Positions 7,688 to 13,784 of a stretch of 13,809 bases of DNA are shown in pieces. This DNA is from CAZJNX01 sp964547415 (GTDB lineage: Bacteria; Pseudomonadota; Alphaproteobacteria; Rhizobiales; Amorphaceae), in assembly GCA_964547415.1 (NCBI GenBank), contig CAZJNX010000131.1:1-13809 (forward strand), read 5' to 3'. A program made the translations under genes and the position numbers. The notes under the pieces are model-generated. The model had not been told where the DNA came from and did not search any database. It saw only the letters and a list, made by a program, of their open reading frames with translations. The first letter of the stretch is position 1; every line of letters starts with the position of its first letter.

Positions 7688-8503
7688 TCAGAACGCCAGG
7701 ATGGCGAGGATGACGAGGGCGGCCACCGCCGCCGCCACCCAGCGCCAGGGGAGCCCGCCGCCGCCAGCTTCGGCGGACCCGGCCTCCTCCCTCTGCTTCT
7801 CCGCGACGTCCTGGCGGAAGGCGTCGGCCGCGGCCTGGTCCGCGCCCGCCGGTGCCTCCCGCGGGGGCGTCTCGTCCGGGCGGCGGTCGGCGGACTGCAT
7901 GGCCCCGCCCGCGGGCATCGACACCGTGGCGGCGGCCGGATCGCGCGTCGGCTCCGGCGCGGCCGGGCCGCCCGCCCCCACCGGTTCCGATTCGAGGGCC
8001 GCGGTCGCCGCGGGCGAGACCGGCGTCTCGGCGGGCGTTGCCGGCGCTTCCGCGGGGGCGGGGCCCTCCACCACCTCCTTGAACTTGGCGAAGAACTCGC
8101 CCGCGAGCTTCTTGGCGGTCGAATCGATGAGGCGGCTGCCGAGCTGGGCGAGCTTGCCGCCCACCTCCGCCTTGGCGTCGTAGCAAAGCCGCGTCGTCTC
8201 CGGCCCTTCCTCCACGAGATCGACCCGGGCGCTGCCCTTGGCGAAGCCGGCGACCCCGCCCTTGCCCTCGCCGACGATGGTGTAGCCCTTCGGCGGGTCG
8301 AGGTCCTGCAGCTCCACGTGGCCGTTGAAGGTGGCCTTCACCGGGCCGACCTTGAGGGAGGCGACCGCGTCGAAGTGGGTGTCGTCCACCTTCTCGAGGG
8401 ACTTGCAGCCCGGGATGCACTGGCGAAGCACGTCCGGATCGTTGAGGGCGGCGTAGACCCGATCCCGCGGCGCTTCGATGATCTTTTCGTCCTTGAGTTC
8501 CAC
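7688..8503 (-). CDS. CoxG-like SRPBCC protein with C-terminal membrane anchor
   Basis: This 271-residue protein starts at the GTG at 8501-8503. A strong ribosome site (GGGGAG at 8511-8516, spacing 7) decides for GTG, and the protein then begins with the family's usual first strand (ELKDEKIIEAPRDRVYAAL). Residues 1-150 carry the CoxG / SRPBCC pattern: DPDVLRQCIPGCKSLEK, the middle segment LKVGPVKATFNGHVEL, and GGKLAQLGSRLIDSTAKKLAGEFFAKF at the C-terminal helix. A low-complexity Pro/Ala/Glu linker follows (about 150-250), then WRWVAAAVAALVILAILAF as a terminal membrane helix (253-271). Characterised CoxG proteins serve aerobic Mo-CO dehydrogenase at the membrane, with a role reported in quinone supply. 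No coxMSL genes are in the window, so this copy may serve another molybdenum hydroxylase or act alone. Fold call is firm, role is inference. Confidence 0.9.
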   Translation of the reverse strand: MELKDEKIIEAPRDRVYAALNDPDVLRQCIPGCKSLEKVDDTHFDAVASLKVGPVKATFNGHVELQDLDPPKGYTIVGEGKGGVAGFAKGSARVDLVEEGPETTRLCYDAKAEVGGKLAQLGSRLIDSTAKKLAGEFFAKFKEVVEGPAPAEAPATPAETPVSPAATAALESEPVGAGGPAAPEPTRDPAAATVSMPAGGAMQSADRRPDETPPREAPAGADQAAADAFRQDVAEKQREEAGSAEAGGGGLPWRWVAAAVAALVILAILAF

Positions 8504-8510
8504 CGCTTCT

Positions 8511-8516
8511 CTCCCC
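8511..8516 (-). promoter_or_regulatory. Ribosome binding site fixing the GTG start of the CoxG-like gene
   Basis: On the coding strand GGGGAG ends 7 bases before GTG. The upstream ATGs in the same frame have no comparable site, so GTG is preferred. Confidence 0.6.
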
Positions 8517-8524
8517 TCGGCGCT

Positions 8525-8553
8525 TTGACACGGCTCCGACGGCCATTGCATGG
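8525..8553 (+). promoter_or_regulatory. Candidate promoter for the methyltransferase gene
   Basis: A perfect TTGACA (8525-8530) stands in the divergent spacer between the CoxG-like and methyltransferase genes. The matching -10 is poor: TTGCAT at 15 bases or GCATGG at 17 bases. If it is used, transcription would begin near 8558, which would exclude the GTG at 8557 as start and favour that at 8596. Confidence 0.33.
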
Positions 8554-8595
8554 AGGGTGGCAGGACAAAAGGCAAGGCGGCGGCAGGGCGAAGCG

Positions 8596-9297
8596 GTGGA
8601 CCCCCAATCGGGCAATGGCGGGACGGGGCGCCGCGCGCCCTGCCCGATCTGCGGCGGGACGGGGTTCCGCGCCGGTCCCCGCGGGCGAGCGGGCCCCGAC
8701 GGTGCGCCGCCGCGGTGCGCCACCTGTGCCTCCCTTGAGCGCCACCGGGCCCACCGGACCGTCTTTTCCGCCCTCGGCCCCGCGTTCGCCGCGGGCCGGC
8801 GCTGCCTCCAGTTCAGCCCCGACCCGTCGGTGGACCCGGCGTGGTTCGCCCTCCACGAGGTGTCCGTCTACGGCACGGCGGGCGGCCTCGACCTCCAGGC
8901 GATCGACCGGCCGGACGCCTCGGCGGACGCCATCGTGTGCAACCACGTCCTCGAGCACGTGGCCGACGACCGGGAGGCGCTCGGCGAGCTCGCCCGCGTT
9001 CTGTCCCCGGGCGGCTTCCTGTTCCTGTCGGTGCCCGACCCGCTGCGTATGGCCGCGACGGTGGAATACGGCCGCGCCCGGGAGGACAGGCACGGCCATT
9101 TCCGCCTCTATGGGCCGGAGGTGGAGGCGCTGATCCGGGAGGCGATGGCGGGCTTTCCTGCCCTCGCCGTCACGGCGCGGGACCCGGTGAGCGGGGCGCC
9201 CGACCGGGCCTTCCTCGTCTTCCGCCCGCCCGCGCGCCCGGACGAGGCGGCGGCGCGCCTCGCGGCGGCAGGCATCGCGGCGAGGCGCTTCGCCTGA
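8596..9297 (+). CDS. SAM-dependent class I methyltransferase with N-terminal zinc knuckle
   Basis: The chosen start is the GTG at 8596 (233 residues, AGGGCG seven or so bases before). A GTG at 8557 in the same frame is possible, but its GGAGG lies directly against it with no spacing. CPIC (16-19) and CATC (41-44) form a CxxC-x21-CxxC zinc knuckle. The methyltransferase-11-like part has DLQAIDRPDASADAIVCNHV, the motif HVLEHVADD at 117-125, LARVLSPGGFLFLSVPDP, and a helix-rich end. Motif I, normally a Gly-rich E/DxGxGxG loop, is replaced by CLQFSPDPSV. That recalls the LHFAPE-type loop seen in a group of zinc-knuckle methyltransferases linked to glycan or lipid modification. The substrate is unknown. 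The gene ends 3 bases from the convergent YHS gene. Confidence 0.87.
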   Translation: MDPQSGNGGTGRRAPCPICGGTGFRAGPRGRAGPDGAPPRCATCASLERHRAHRTVFSALGPAFAAGRRCLQFSPDPSVDPAWFALHEVSVYGTAGGLDLQAIDRPDASADAIVCNHVLEHVADDREALGELARVLSPGGFLFLSVPDPLRMAATVEYGRAREDRHGHFRLYGPEVEALIREAMAGFPALAVTARDPVSGAPDRAFLVFRPPARPDEAAARLAAAGIAARRFA

Positions 9298-9300
9298 GCC

Positions 9301-9825
9301 TCAGCCGCCGACCGGGGCGGACGGGGTGAACTGCGGGATCGCCCGCTCGGAGGCGGCGTCCGCCTCGATCCCCGGCCAGTTCGATTCGGCCGTCGCGATG
9401 TTGCCCGGGATGTCCTCCTCCCAGAAGCCCACCACGTTGGGCGTGATGTTGAGGTAGAGGACGCCGTCGACGATCCGCCACAGGTGGGGGTCGCCGGGCA
9501 CCTTGCCGCCCTTGGCGACGCCGTAGGCGCAGTGGCCGTCGTAGGCGGGGGCGTAGGCGTCCGGGTCGGCGAGGAAGCGGCGGCGGTTCTCCTCGTTCGC
9601 GAAGGCGAACGTGGCGCCGTTGTGGGTGGCGGTGATGTCGGCCCGGCCCGGCACGGCCTTCGGCTGCGCCGTACCCACCGGCGCCTGCTCGAGGTCGAAG
9701 TAGGCGACCACGTCGTAGCCCGAGTTGGCAAAGCCCGTCTCGTTCACGTACTGGGGACCCGCGAGCGCCGCTCCGGGCAGGGAAATCGCGAGGAAGGCGG
9801 TAAGCAGGAAGGAAGAGGCGCGCAT
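9301..9825 (-). CDS. Secreted YHS-domain protein
   Basis: This 174-residue protein starts at the ATG at 9823-9825 because this places a clean signal peptide first (MRASSFLLTAFLAISLPGAALAG, cleavage about residue 22) and GGAG lies 10 bases upstream. An ATG seven codons earlier has no ribosome site. The mature part has the YHS-domain layout: SGYDVVAYF, then GATFAFANEENRRRFLADPDAY, then YDGHCAYGVAKG, with one Cys in the last block. YHS domains occur with copper and other metal transport ATPases and as free secreted proteins; metal binding is suspected for the family but unproven for most members. The tail (LWRIVDGVLYLNITPNVVGFW) is typical of the stand-alone form. Expression is monocistronic as far as can be seen, and the gene converges on the methyltransferase. 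Confidence 0.88.
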   Translation of the reverse strand: MRASSFLLTAFLAISLPGAALAGPQYVNETGFANSGYDVVAYFDLEQAPVGTAQPKAVPGRADITATHNGATFAFANEENRRRFLADPDAYAPAYDGHCAYGVAKGGKVPGDPHLWRIVDGVLYLNITPNVVGFWEEDIPGNIATAESNWPGIEADAASERAIPQFTPSAPVGG

Positions 9826-10095
9826 CGGCCCTTTACTCCGTCGCATGTTTTGGCGTGGCGCCGCGTCGTGCGGCGCGATCTGGAGGTAGAGGCTGGGAGA
9901 GCGCCGGGGAAATCACGGTCGATCGCGGGGCGCTCGCTCCCGATCACCCTTGCGTGTCGCTGGCGAGAGGCATGCGCACACGCTCCGCGACATTGTCCCT
10001 GCGGCACCAGCGCGCTACCTGAAGGGGGAACGATCGGCCGGCACACGCCGGCCCGCCCCCGCGGGGGCCGCCCCTTCGACCGACCGGGAGCGCGG
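9826..10095. other. Divergent spacer between YHS and TerB-like genes
   Basis: These 270 bases carry no convincing gene. Close to the TerB-like start are two GC-only dyads: 10036-10053 (7-bp stem GGCCGGC, loop ACAC) and 10055-10068 (GCCCCCG against CGGGGGC). They would lie in the leader of the TerB-like mRNA and end 27 bases before its ATG. A weak promoter-like pair, TTGTCC (9993-9998) and TACCTG (10016-10021) with 17 bases between, precedes them. The last hexamer matches the consensus poorly. Confidence 0.35.
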
Positions 10096-10566
10096 ATGTA
10101 CAGACCGATCAAGCGCTGGTTCCAGAGCCTCAACGCCGGCGACGGCGCGGAGGAGGCCTTTCCCGCCGACGACCCGCGCCTCGCCGCCGCGGCGATCCTC
10201 GTGCGCGTGGTGGCGGTGGACGGCGTGATCACCGACGAGGAGCGGGCGAGCCTCAGGCGCGTCCTGTCGGACCGCTACGGCCTCGCGCCGGACGAGGTGG
10301 AGGAGCTGATCCGCCAGGCCCGCAAGCGCGACGAGGACGCGGTGGACCTTTACGGCTTCACCTCCGTCCTGAAGCGCGTGCTCGACGAGGACGGGCGACG
10401 CTCGGTGGTGGAGATGATGTGGGAGATGAGCTTCGCCGACGGCCACCTGTCCGAGTTCGAGGACAACACGATCTGGCGCGTCGCGGAGCTTCTCGGCATC
10501 TCCAACCGGGACCGTATCGCCATCCGCAAGCGCGTCGAGGGCCGCCTCGGGGGCGCGCCCGCCTGA
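10096..10566 (+). CDS. TerB-family (tellurite resistance-like) protein
   Basis: This 156-residue protein starts at the ATG at 10096 with GGGAG five bases upstream (10086-10090). It is all-helical and shows the two acidic repeats of the TerB fold: VVAVDGVITDEERASLRRVL around Asp42 and MSFADGHLSEFEDNTIWRVA around Asp115. Both have the DGxxxxxE pattern thought to bind a metal ion, and LLGI near the end is also typical. Stand-alone TerB proteins of this length are common in alphaproteobacteria. Despite the family name a tellurite role is not established for them; a stress or envelope-linked role is more likely. No other ter genes are near. Confidence 0.9.
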   Translation: MYRPIKRWFQSLNAGDGAEEAFPADDPRLAAAAILVRVVAVDGVITDEERASLRRVLSDRYGLAPDEVEELIRQARKRDEDAVDLYGFTSVLKRVLDEDGRRSVVEMMWEMSFADGHLSEFEDNTIWRVAELLGISNRDRIAIRKRVEGRLGGAPA

Positions 10567-10635
10567 CCCCGCCCGGGGCCGGCACGGCGCTTGCCTGCCG
10601 GTTCCGCCATCCACCCGACGGAGGCCGCAAGCCCC

Positions 10636-10795
10636 ATGACCGACCGAGGAGACCACGCCGCCGACAGCTTCGAGGCCCGCGCGCCGGCGGAGCCGCCGCC
10701 CGTCGGGCCGTCCGGCCGCCGGCGCGAGGCACGGGCGCCAGCGGAGCCGCCGCCCGTCGGGCCGTCCGGCCGCCGGCGCGAGGCACGGGCGCCAG
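10636..10795 (+). CDS. Start of a Pro/Arg-rich repeat reading frame, cut by the assembly gap
   Basis: An ATG at 10636 with GGAGG 11 bases upstream (10620-10624) opens a frame of 53 codons into the gap. After MTDRGDHAADSFEARAP it consists of two identical copies of the 18-residue unit AEPPPVGPSGRRREARAP. In this GC content all frames stay open, so coding is not proven by length; the ribosome site and the repeat length being a multiple of three are the only support. It could be the N-terminus of a separate basic, disordered repeat protein, or a long N-terminal extension of the glutamine amidotransferase. The amidotransferase has its own conserved first strand right after the gap, and the phase across the gap cannot be judged. 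I do not recognise a function. Confidence 0.4.
10687..10794. repeat. 54-bp tandem repeat, two identical copies next to the gap
   Basis: Unit 1 is 10687-10740 and unit 2 is 10741-10794; they appear identical base for base. The bases just before (10672-10686) resemble the end of the unit at 12 of 15 positions, a degenerate earlier copy. The single base after unit 2 also matches the start of a third. Unit length is 18 codons. Confidence 0.92.
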
Positions 10796-10895
10796 NNNNN
10801 NNNNNNNNNNNNNNNNNNNNNNNNNNNNNNNNNNNNNNNNNNNNNNNNNNNNNNNNNNNNNNNNNNNNNNNNNNNNNNNNNNNNNNNNNNNNNNN
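10796..10895. other. Assembly gap (100 N)
   Basis: There are exactly 100 undetermined bases, the usual placeholder for a gap of unknown size. The left flank ends inside a tandem repeat, which likely caused the break. The start of the amidotransferase gene and the end of the repeat frame lie in it. Confidence 0.98.
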
Positions 10896-11620
10896 CGGTT
10901 CTCATCGTTCTCCACCAGGAGCGGTCGACGCCCGGGCGCGTGGGGCAGATGCTGACCGAGCGGGGCTTCCGGCTCGACATCCGCCGGCCCGCCCTCGGCG
11001 ACCCGCTCCCCGCCAGCCTGTCGGACCACGCGGGCGCGGTGATCTTCGGCGGCCCCCAGAGCGCCAACGACCCGGACGCCTTCATCCGCCGGGAGATCGA
11101 CTTCATCGACGTGCCGCTGAGGGAGGGCAAGCCGTTCCTCGGGATCTGCCTCGGGGCGCAGATGCTGGCGAAGGCCATCGGCGGGCACGTCTTCGGCCAC
11201 CCGGAGGGCCTCGTGGAGATCGGCTACTACGACCTCCACCCGACGGCGGCGGGCGAGCGGCTGATGTGGTGGCCGGGCAAGGTCTACCAGTGGCACCGGG
11301 AGGGCTTCGAGGTGCCGCGGGGGACGGAGCTTCTCGCCGCGGGCGAGCACTTCGACAACCAGGCCTTCCGGGTCGGGACATGCGCCTACGGCATCCAGTT
11401 CCACCCGGAGCTGACGCTCGCCATGATGCACCGCTGGACGGTGCGCGGCTCGGCCCGCATGAAGCTGCCGGGGGCCCGCCAGCGGCGCGACCACTTCGCG
11501 GGGCGGCCCGTGTTCGACCCGCCCGTGAAGCGCTGGCTGTCGGACTTTCTCGACGGCTGGATCGGCCACGCCGCCGCCGGCACCGCCCGCGAGGCCATGC
11601 CCCCCGTCCGCTACGGCTGA
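10896..11620 (+). CDS. Class I glutamine amidotransferase (5' end in the gap)
   Basis: The coding frame is already open at the first bases after the gap (codons from 10898). It begins with VLIVLHQERSTPGRVGQ, the conserved first strand and loop of this amidotransferase subgroup, so only a few codons should be missing; later GTG/ATG codons at 10940 and 10949 are not the true start. The nucleophile elbow GICLGAQ holds the catalytic Cys (codon 11147-11149). The other triad members are in QFHPE: His at 11402-11404 and Glu at 11408-11410. AVIFGGPQSAND supplies the oxyanion-side loop. Members hydrolyse glutamine and pass ammonia to a partner domain or act as gamma-glutamyl hydrolase-like enzymes. 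No synthase domain is attached, so the acceptor is unknown. About 240 residues visible agrees with the stand-alone GMP-synthase-like subgroup. Confidence 0.93.
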
Positions 11621-11628
11621 GCGGCGAC

Positions 11629-11661
11629 GGCCGGACGCGCGGGCGCCGTTCGCGTCCGGCC
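11629..11661 (+). terminator. Hairpin after the amidotransferase gene
   Basis: GGCCGGACGCG (11629-11639) and CGCGTCCGGCC (11651-11661) form a perfect 11-bp stem with an 11-base loop, starting 8 bases after the stop codon. No T run follows. The arms share GGCCGGACG with the hairpin after the cyclase gene. Confidence 0.5.
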
Positions 11662-11750
11662 CGGCCGCCGGCCGGGGACGGTCCGTCGCGGACCGGGAAC
11701 CAAAGGCGCTCCCGCCGCCTCCCCTCCCTGAACCCGATCAGCAACCCGAC

Positions 11751-11760
11751 AGGGGAGGGA
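11751..11760 (+). promoter_or_regulatory. Ribosome binding site of the EF-hand gene
   Basis: AGGGGAGGGA ends six bases before a GTG codon at 11767. It is the strongest site near the frame start and decides for GTG. Confidence 0.65.
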
Positions 11761-11766
11761 TCCGAC

Positions 11767-12480
11767 GTGACGGACCTTCGAACCGGCCTTGCCGCGAGCC
11801 TCGTGCTCGTCCTCGCCGCCGCGCCCGCGGCCGCCCAGCAGGCGAGCACGCCCCCCGCCGGCGCCGCCCCCGCCATGGGTGGCCAGGGTACCACGAGCGG
11901 CTACGAGAGCGACGTCCTGTTCCGCGGCACCTTCGACACGCTCAACCGCCGTCTCGTCGGCGCCGACATCGAGGGCGGCCTCGCCATCACCAAGGCGGGC
12001 TTCGACGTCGTGGCGGTGCTCATCGGCGACAACGTGCCCACCGGCCGCCACCCGACGCGCATCCACGGCTTCCCCGGCGAGGGCGGCAAGGCCGCGCGGT
12101 GCCCGACCGCCGACGCGGACACCAACGGCGACGGCATCATCGACCACGCCGAGCTCGTCACCGTGGCGGGCGAGGCGCTCATCCCCCTCGACTACGGGCC
12201 GACCGGCCAGTCCTCGCTCCCGGGCATTCCCGTCGCGGGGCCGGAGGGCAAGGTCCGCTTCCGCGAGGCCATCGACATCGACGCGGTGGACGCCCGCATC
12301 CGCGAGAGCCATGGCGGCTCGCTACGCCTCGAGAACACGGTCGTCGTGATGCAGGGGGCCCCGTTGCGCGGCCGCCTGCCCGCCTCTGTCGAGACGCCCG
12401 GCGACCTGCCCGTCGGCGAGGCGCTGCCCATCGCCTGCGCCGAGCTCGCCGCCGTGCGCTCGGGCGGCGGCGCCTCCTGA
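11767..12480 (+). CDS. Secreted protein with a single EF-hand calcium loop
   Basis: This 237-residue protein starts at the GTG at 11767. A signal peptide (LAASLVLVLAAAPAAAQQ, cleavage about residue 25) is followed by an Ala/Pro/Gly-rich stretch to about 40. DTNGDGIIDHAE at 118-129 is a textbook 12-residue EF-hand loop: ligands at positions 1, 3, 5, 9 and 12 with Gly at 6 and Ile at 8. The surrounding beta-like strands (GYESDVLFRGTF, GFDVVAVLIGDN, TRIHGFPG, ENTVVVMQGAP, LPIACAEL) recall a group of secreted proteins distantly like CHRD or Cu/Zn superoxide dismutase sandwiches, where an IHG and a second V-x-HG strand face each other. Here the second site reads VVMQGA, without His, so metal-based catalysis is unlikely. 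I do not recognise a named family with certainty. Confidence 0.84.
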   Translation: MTDLRTGLAASLVLVLAAAPAAAQQASTPPAGAAPAMGGQGTTSGYESDVLFRGTFDTLNRRLVGADIEGGLAITKAGFDVVAVLIGDNVPTGRHPTRIHGFPGEGGKAARCPTADADTNGDGIIDHAELVTVAGEALIPLDYGPTGQSSLPGIPVAGPEGKVRFREAIDIDAVDARIRESHGGSLRLENTVVVMQGAPLRGRLPASVETPGDLPVGEALPIACAELAAVRSGGGAS

Positions 12481-12488
12481 TCCCTCGA

Positions 12489-12512
12489 GCCGGCGGGTCC
12501 CGACCCGCCGGC
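12489..12512 (+). terminator. Terminator hairpin of the EF-hand gene
   Basis: GCCGGCGGGT (12489-12498) and ACCCGCCGGC (12503-12512) form a perfect 10-bp stem with loop CCCG, 8 bases after the stop. It is followed by CTTGATTT, a weak T-rich tail. This is the best intrinsic terminator in the window. Confidence 0.7.
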
Positions 12513-12706
12513 CTTGATTTCGACGAGCGACGTGGACCCGCGGCTCGCCCGAGGCACGGGTTTCTCGATTCCCGAACCCTGTGCGACCTCTGCCCGGCGC
12601 TCGCGAGGGGCCCCGCGAGGGGCGTCACTCCGGCAGCGTAGAGGGGAAGCGGACAGCCCGGACGAGGCGGGCCTGCCGCGCGTTGCCGGGGACGCGGTCT
12701 GTCCCG

Positions 12707-12750
12707 CCGGTGGCCAACGGCATCGACCCGACGGGGCCGTTGGCCACCGG
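12707..12750. repeat. Perfect 15-bp inverted repeat in the convergent spacer
   Basis: CCGGTGGCCAACGGC (12707-12721) and GCCGTTGGCCACCGG (12736-12750) pair perfectly around a 14-base loop, which itself holds CCC-GAC-GGG. It is not adjacent to either gene end (about 225 and 150 bases away). It may be a back-to-back terminator, part of a small RNA, or a protein-binding site. Confidence 0.75.
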
Positions 12751-12870
12751 ACGCGGGGGGAGCAAGGACCTGCGCCGCTTTGCATCCCGCCCCGGGCGTG
12801 GGCGGGCGAGGTGATGGTCACCGGATCGTCGCCGGTCGAACCGCCCCGGCCGGACATGCGGAAGGGCGGC

Positions 12871-12900
12871 GCCTGCGCCGGCCTTCCCGCCGGCGCAGGC
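12871..12900 (-). terminator. Terminator-like hairpin of rsmA
   Basis: GCCTGCGCCGGC (12871-12882) and GCCGGCGCAGGC (12889-12900) form a perfect 12-bp stem with a 6-base loop, starting 2 bases after the rsmA stop codon on its strand. There is no T run after it. Confidence 0.6.
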
Positions 12901-12902
12901 CC

Positions 12903-13784
12903 TCAGAGGCAGTTGGCGAGGCGCACGAACGCCTCGACGTCCAGCGTCTCGGGGCGGCGGGTGCCGTCGATGCCGGCCGCCTCGAGGAGGGCGGCCGGGT
13001 CGCGGCCGAGGGCCTTCAGGCTCTGGCGCAGCATCTTGCGGCGCTGGCCGAAGGCGGCCGCCGCCACCGCCCGCAGCGCCGGCAGCGCGCAGGGGAGGGG
13101 GGCCGGGCGCGGGCGGACGTGGACGACGCTCGACCACACCTTCGGCGGCGGCACGAAGGCCGTCGGGGGGACGTCGAAGACGCGCCCCGCGTCCGTCCGC
13201 CAGCCCGTGAGCACCGCGAGGCGCCCGTATGCCTCCTCCCCGGGCCGGGCGACGATCCGCTCGGCCACCTCCCGCTGGAACATGAGCGTCAGCCGGTCCC
13301 AGAACGGCGGCCAGGGCTCCGCCTCCACCCAGTCGGTGAACAGCTTCGTCGCGATGTTGTAGGGAAGGTTCGCGACGATCCGGACCCCGCCCGCGGGAAA
13401 GGCGGCGCGCCCGTCGAAGGCGAGGGCGTCGTCCTCCACCACGACGAGACGGCCCGCGGCGGCCTCCACCAGCGGGGCGAGCGCGGCGACGGCCCGCGCG
13501 TCCTTCTCCACCGCCGTCACCCGGGCCCCGGCGGCCAGAAGCGCCCGGGTGAGCCCGCCCGGCCCCGGCCCGACCTCGAGGACGTCTCGGTCCGCGAGAT
13601 CCCCCGCCGCCCGGGCCACCTTGGCCGTGAGGTTGAGGTCGAGAAGGAAGTTCTGCCCGAGGGAGCGGCGGGCGGCGAGGCCGCTCGCGGCGATCGTCTC
13701 CCTGAGGGGCGGCAGGGCGGCGATCCGCGCGCGCAGGGCGTCGAGCGCCCCTTCGGCAAGGGGCTCAGCCAACGGGGCCCGCAT
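12903..13784 (-). CDS. rsmA: 16S rRNA (adenine1518-N6/adenine1519-N6) dimethyltransferase RsmA
   Basis: This 293-residue enzyme (KsgA) uses four SAM molecules to dimethylate two neighbouring adenines near the 3' end of 16S rRNA during late small-subunit assembly. The full set of family motifs is present: SLGQNFLLD at 41-49, the SAM loop LEVGPGPGGLT at 69-79, VEKD at 92-95, the catalytic NLPYN at 138-142 (N/DPPF/Y-type motif IV), MFQREVAERI in the following helix, and the C-terminal helical domain with FGQRRKMLRQSLK. The start at the ATG at 13782-13784 leaves about 24 residues before PPLRETI, slightly longer than common; no better start is visible. Upstream the last codons of another minus-strand gene may overlap it. 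Normal high-GC codon use; no sign of transfer. Confidence 0.97.
   Translation of the reverse strand: MRAPLAEPLAEGALDALRARIAALPPLRETIAASGLAARRSLGQNFLLDLNLTAKVARAAGDLADRDVLEVGPGPGGLTRALLAAGARVTAVEKDARAVAALAPLVEAAAGRLVVVEDDALAFDGRAAFPAGGVRIVANLPYNIATKLFTDWVEAEPWPPFWDRLTLMFQREVAERIVARPGEEAYGRLAVLTGWRTDAGRVFDVPPTAFVPPPKVWSSVVHVRPRPAPLPCALPALRAVAAAAFGQRRKMLRQSLKALGRDPAALLEAAGIDGTRRPETLDVEAFVRLANCL

Larger units (their letters stand above)
12481..12902. other. Convergent spacer without a convincing gene
   Basis: These 422 bases lie between the ends of the EF-hand gene (plus) and rsmA (minus). Open frames cross them on both strands but have no good ribosome site, no recognisable motif and no clear codon bias. 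The stretch holds three perfect inverted repeats (entered separately) and a shorter dyad at 12600-12619 (CTCGCG against CGCGAG). I found no tRNA cloverleaf. Confidence 0.5.

Noticed and set aside
10096..10566. Tellurite resistance operon
   Set aside because: Only the TerB-like gene is present; no terACDEZ genes flank it.
10687..10794. CRISPR array
   Set aside because: The copies are directly adjacent with no spacers, the unit is 54 bp, and no cas genes are near.
10591..12480. One continuous frame from the repeat through the gap to the end of the EF-hand protein
   Set aside because: It runs across 100 N of unknown length and out of phase through the amidotransferase. Only its two ends coincide with real or possible genes.
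12514..12857. Small genes in the convergent spacer on either strand
   Set aside because: The frames are open only because stops are rare at this GC content; there is no ribosome site or recognisable protein feature, and they run into neighbouring genes.
12790..12860. tRNA-like piece (a GGTTCGA on the minus strand near 12838)
   Set aside because: No acceptor stem, anticodon arm or spacing of a cloverleaf can be formed around it.
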